From Bacteroidales bacterium (GTDB lineage Bacteria > Bacteroidota > Bacteroidia > Bacteroidales > P3), in assembly GCA_900769785.1 (NCBI GenBank), contig CAAGHV010000236.1, positions 1 through 9,901 on the forward strand: DNA of 9,901 nucleotides, written 5' to 3'. Shown one piece after another: positions 6,603 through 9,901 of this stretch. The notes under the pieces were generated by a model. It had not been told where the DNA came from. It made no database searches and was given only the letters and a program-made list of their open reading frames with translations. The stretch's first letter is position 1, and every line of letters begins with the position of its first letter. The translations under genes and the position numbers were made by a program.

Positions 6603-7961
6603 ATGAATAGAAAAAGAATAATTTTTAGTGCGTTGTTGATATGTATTTTTGTTTTCGTTGCTAAAGGTCAAGATAACAAAGGAGTGATGATAGATCAGGT
6701 GGTAGCAGTGGTTGGGAAAAACATTATCAAACATTCTGACATTGAGAATAATTATGCACAGATGCGTGTGCAGATGGGTTACGATAACGCATTCAATAAT
6801 CGTTGTGCTATACTAGAAAGTTTATTGATGCAGAAACTTTTGTTGCATAAAGGTGCTATAGATAGTGTAGAGATTCCGGATCAATATGTTGATGCTGAAG
6901 TGGATCGTCAATTGAAGATGAGACTTAAATATTTTGGTTCCAAGGAAAATATGGAAAGAGAGTCGGGACAAAAATATGAAGATATAGTTGACTCGTACAA
7001 AAAAGTAATGTCAGAGTACTTTATGGCACAGCAGGTAGAGAGTGGCGTGGTTGAGAATGTAAAGATAACACCTCGCGAGGTTACGGATTTTTTCAATAGT
7101 ATCCCTGTAGATAGTTTGCCTATAATAGAAGCCGAATACGAAGTATCGGAGATTGTTATAAGTCCTAAGGTGAATGAAGCGGAACGCGAGAGAGTTCGCT
7201 TGGAACTAAATAAGCTTAGAGAAAGAATACTTAAAGGAGATAAATTTTCTACATTGGCTACCCTTTATTCCGAAGATCCCGGTACTGCAAAGAAAGGTGG
7301 GGAATTGGGTTTTTTTACCAGAGGAGAGATGGTGGGTGAGTTTGAGGCTGCAGCTTTCGCTCTAAAACCTGGTGAGGTGTCGCCTGTTATCGAAACAAAA
7401 TATGGTTTTCATATTATACAACTTATAGAACGTCGTGGCAATATGCTTAACGCACGTCATATACTATTGTCGGCTAAAGCTACTCCTGAAGATTTGGTCG
7501 CGGCACATAAACGTTTGGATAGTGTTGTGAATGAGGTTAGGAATGGAAAACTTTCGTTCGAAGAAGCAGCGCGTAATTTTTCTGATAGTCAGACAAAGAT
7601 AGAAGGAGGTGTGGTAACTAATCCTCAGACCGGTAATAATCGTTTCTCGGCAGATATGCTACGACAAGTATTTGTTGGGGTGAATATTGAAAGAATGATA
7701 GAGGGTGAGATATCGGGAATTATATCGTCCAAGAACGATATGAACCAAGATGTATATAAGGTAGTGAAGTTGGTACGTGTTATAGAATCGCACAAAGCAA
7801 ATTTGGTTGATGATTATGATAAGATATATACCATAGCATTGCAAAATGCCAAAAACGAAAAGTTGTCGGATTGGGCAGAGAAGATGATAAAGAATACTTA
7901 CATCAAAATTAACGACGACTACAAAGATTGTGATTTTAATTTGAATTGGTTGAAAAAATAG
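6603..7961 (+). CDS. surA: SurA-like periplasmic chaperone with two parvulin domains
   Basis: This 452-residue exported protein has the SurA layout and about its length: a signal peptide (1-22, cleavage near AKG/Q), a chaperone segment beginning 'MIDQVVAVVGKNIIKHSDIE' (29-48, a hallmark of the SurA N-terminus), two parvulin domains (about 178-277 and 284-385) and a C-terminal helix. In E. coli, SurA delivers unfolded beta-barrel proteins to the BAM complex. Domain 1 has 'GGELGFF' (232-238), 'F.AAAF' and 'YGFHIIQL' but Glu instead of the first His ('VSEIVI'). Domain 2 has the first His ('ARHILL') but 'YKVVKL' where the second should be. The start at 6603 is chosen because it gives a proper signal peptide; the longer frame from 6558 uses TTG and adds a basic stretch. 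The 76-nt gap before it may hold a weak promoter (TTG 6558-6560, imperfect -7 TACATTG 6578-6584). Confidence 0.85.
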   Translation: MNRKRIIFSALLICIFVFVAKGQDNKGVMIDQVVAVVGKNIIKHSDIENNYAQMRVQMGYDNAFNNRCAILESLLMQKLLLHKGAIDSVEIPDQYVDAEVDRQLKMRLKYFGSKENMERESGQKYEDIVDSYKKVMSEYFMAQQVESGVVENVKITPREVTDFFNSIPVDSLPIIEAEYEVSEIVISPKVNEAERERVRLELNKLRERILKGDKFSTLATLYSEDPGTAKKGGELGFFTRGEMVGEFEAAAFALKPGEVSPVIETKYGFHIIQLIERRGNMLNARHILLSAKATPEDLVAAHKRLDSVVNEVRNGKLSFEEAARNFSDSQTKIEGGVVTNPQTGNNRFSADMLRQVFVGVNIERMIEGEISGIISSKNDMNQDVYKVVKLVRVIESHKANLVDDYDKIYTIALQNAKNEKLSDWAEKMIKNTYIKINDDYKDCDFNLNWLKK

Positions 7962-7966
7962 ATGCT

Positions 7967-8935
7967 ATGAATACATTATCAGATAGTGCAATAATTGATA
8001 GCTTGGTAAAGAAATATCAAGAGTTGAAAGCCGAGATAGGAAAGATTATTATTGGGCAAGACAAGGTTGTAGATAGTTTATTGGTTTCGATATTTACAGG
8101 TGGTCATTGCTTGTTAGTGGGTGTCCCAGGGTTGGCAAAAACGTTGATGATAAATACACTATCCAAGGCATTGGGCTTGGAGTATAGTCGTATTCAATTT
8201 ACACCAGATCTTATGCCTTCTGATATTATAGGTGCTGAGATATTGGACGAGAACAGAAAATTTAAGTTTGTGAAAGGTTCGGTATTCGCCAATATAGTAC
8301 TTGCTGACGAGATAAATCGTACTCCCCCTAAAACTCAGGCTGCACTATTGGAAGCAATGATGGAAAAATCGGTTACTGTATCAGGGGTATCTTATAAACT
8401 GAATGAACCTTTCTTTGTGTTGGCAACTCAAAATCCTATAGAACAAGAAGGTACATATCCTTTGCCCGAAGCTCAGTTGGATAGATTTATGTTCAATGTA
8501 AAACTTGATTATCCTACATTTGAAGAAGAACTAGAGATAGTGAAAACTACCACTATTGATAGAGCCGATAAGATAAGAGTAGTGCTTACTGCCGATGAAA
8601 TATTGAATTATCAACGAGTGATACGTAGGCTTCCGGTACCTGACAATGTATATCGTTATGCTGTGAGTTTGGTTGCCAAAACACGTGTATCGGACGACGA
8701 TGTTCATCCGTATGCAAAGAAATATATATCGTGGGGTGCAGGTCCCAGAGCATCACAGTATTTGATAATGGGTGCCAAAACCAATGCGGCACTTAAAGGA
8801 AAATATTCTCCCGATATCGAAGATGTAAAAGCTGTTGCGGTTGAAGTATTGCGTCATAGAATTGTACGTAATTACTATGCCGAGGCAGAAGGTATATCAA
8901 CGGATGCTATTATAAAGGAATTGTTGGATAAATAG
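7967..8935 (+). CDS. MoxR-family AAA+ ATPase
   Basis: This 322-residue cytoplasmic ATPase shows all the core motifs: Walker A GVPGLAKT (52-59), Walker B VLADE (111-115) followed by the MoxR signature INRTPPKTQAALLEAM, sensor 1 VLATQNP (151-157) and LDRF (171-174), whose Arg may act in trans. The C-terminal lid helices run to residue 322. MoxR proteins act as chaperone-like remodelers that help assemble or activate specific partner complexes, often together with von Willebrand factor A proteins encoded next door (DUF58, BatA/BatB). No such partner is adjacent here up to the window end. The ATG lies 5 nt after the upstream stop; a TTG at 7946 would overlap the SurA-like gene and add seven residues, and I consider it less likely. 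The tight spacing implies transcription with the folding genes. Confidence 0.9.
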   Translation: MNTLSDSAIIDSLVKKYQELKAEIGKIIIGQDKVVDSLLVSIFTGGHCLLVGVPGLAKTLMINTLSKALGLEYSRIQFTPDLMPSDIIGAEILDENRKFKFVKGSVFANIVLADEINRTPPKTQAALLEAMMEKSVTVSGVSYKLNEPFFVLATQNPIEQEGTYPLPEAQLDRFMFNVKLDYPTFEEELEIVKTTTIDRADKIRVVLTADEILNYQRVIRRLPVPDNVYRYAVSLVAKTRVSDDDVHPYAKKYISWGAGPRASQYLIMGAKTNAALKGKYSPDIEDVKAVAVEVLRHRIVRNYYAEAEGISTDAIIKELLDK

Positions 8936-8945
8936 TATTTACTGT

Positions 8946-9901
8946 ATGAAAAAGAAAGTTTTGTTAGGTGTATTGGCTACTGTGTGTGCTATGTTTGCAT
9001 GTGCACAGAGTGCTATATATTATCCCAATATAAAAACATTGAAACCTAGCACCGAAACGGGATTGTTAGAGCCCGAATCCTTTGTACTTTTGTTGGATTT
9101 TCCTCAAGGACAGCCAACATACAGCATTGAAGATATTGATTTGTTGGACTCGGTTTATCGTGTTGCTTTTTCACGAACCAATCCCAAGATGTACACATTT
9201 GTTATAGAAGGCTATGGCACTGCCGCTGATCAGGATTTGGTAAAAAGTAGGGTAGATTGTGTGTATAAGTATTTTACGGGACGTTGTGATGCTCAGTTTA
9301 TGATACGTATAGCACCCAATCCGATCTCGTCTTCATGTTCGGGCGATTCGGTGGAGATAGTACGTTACGAAGTACCTGCCGACAGAAAGTATTACGATAT
9401 TGCCCAATTGCCTCAAAGCAAACAAACTTTCAACAAAATACCCTTGCAAGATAAGGTGATGATTACTATAAGTAATAATCCCAAGGCGTGTATTGGTGAT
9501 TTTGAAGGTTGTAACCTCCCATCGAAAGATTCGATAATACGCTCATACTACTCGTCTGTAACATTGGCTAAAGGTTCGTTGTTGAAGATAAAAAATACCA
9601 AGGCCAAATGCCCCGACGATGTGGAGTTTTCGATAGAAGAACATCTTAATTATAGGGAGATATTGGATAAATACTTCCTTGTGCCACACAAAAGGCAGAT
9701 AATAATACAAACCGGTTTCATAGTGCTGCATAGTAACTATAAGAGAGATTACAACGAGTGTTCGCAAGCACTTCCCGATTCGATATTTGTAACCTTCCCC
9801 GTAACTCAGGATCAGTTTGAAAACAAGATAAGAATATTTGCCAAAAAGTATAGCGATAAAGGTGTAGAATACCGTAGTTTACCTACCAAGAAATTGCCCT
9901 C
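8946..9901 (+). CDS. Exported cysteine-containing protein, partial (3' end outside the window)
   Basis: An open frame starts with ATG 10 nt after the MoxR stop and is still open at the window end (318 complete codons). The N-terminus is an export signal (KKK, then a hydrophobic run). It ends 'MFACAQ', which could be a lipobox with Cys19 or a type I site after Ala20. The mature part holds seven Cys (105, 114, 131, 182, 189, 222, 272), some paired closely, as in disulfide-bonded periplasmic or surface proteins. A stretch 'YTFVIEGYGTAADQDLVKSR' (83-102) followed by a helix vaguely recalls an OmpA-type peptidoglycan-binding fold, but I would not assign that family. I do not recognise the protein. 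It uses more C-ending codons (CCC, TTC, TAC) than the genes before it. Confidence 0.75.
   Translation, partial: MKKKVLLGVLATVCAMFACAQSAIYYPNIKTLKPSTETGLLEPESFVLLLDFPQGQPTYSIEDIDLLDSVYRVAFSRTNPKMYTFVIEGYGTAADQDLVKSRVDCVYKYFTGRCDAQFMIRIAPNPISSSCSGDSVEIVRYEVPADRKYYDIAQLPQSKQTFNKIPLQDKVMITISNNPKACIGDFEGCNLPSKDSIIRSYYSSVTLAKGSLLKIKNTKAKCPDDVEFSIEEHLNYREILDKYFLVPHKRQIIIQTGFIVLHSNYKRDYNECSQALPDSIFVTFPVTQDQFENKIRIFAKKYSDKGVEYRSLPTKKLP

Noticed and set aside
9543..9767. 74-codon minus-strand open frame near the right edge
   Set aside because: It overlaps the open, signal-peptide-bearing frame starting at 8946 and has no independent support.

Overview
The window looks like chromosome from a Bacteroidetes bacterium, most likely order Bacteroidales. 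It is AT-rich, and starts lack Shine-Dalgarno-like purine runs. TAnnTTTG-type -7 boxes lie upstream of genes. The main gene set (three consecutive SurA/parvulin-type periplasmic folding proteins followed by a MoxR-type AAA+ ATPase) fits that group. Species cannot be named from the sequence. || Layout: 1-463 holds no convincing gene. It contains an open frame interrupted by a stop, with a 10-codon repeat, a 17-nt palindrome and a perfect 17-bp inverted repeat that resembles a bidirectional terminator. 464-955 encodes a small two-helix membrane protein with a possible PH-like tail. 956-1391 is non-coding but unusually structured: several stem-loops, some mutually exclusive, surround two copies of a 36-nt module spaced 44 nt apart. 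1392-1676 encodes a small hydrophobic protein. It converges on a minus-strand Wzx/MOP-type flippase (1751-3196). A 358-nt divergent intergenic region (3197-3554) carries candidate promoters in both directions. || From 3555 to the right edge there is one apparent co-directional operon: a secreted two-parvulin-domain isomerase (692 aa), a SurA-like lipoprotein without a recognisable catalytic parvulin domain (294 aa), a SurA-like protein with two half-degenerate parvulin domains (452 aa), a cytoplasmic MoxR ATPase (322 aa), and the start of a cysteine-containing exported protein that runs off the window. Gaps are 8, 76, 5 and 10 nt. || Working model (inference): the first three products are envelope chaperones or isomerases that escort outer-membrane or secreted proteins. 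MoxR ATPases remodel or help mature other protein complexes from the cytoplasm, and the last gene may encode an envelope client or partner. The most unusual DNA is the structured repeat element at about 980-1220. The most interesting protein-level pattern is the graded loss of parvulin active-site features across the three tandem paralogues.
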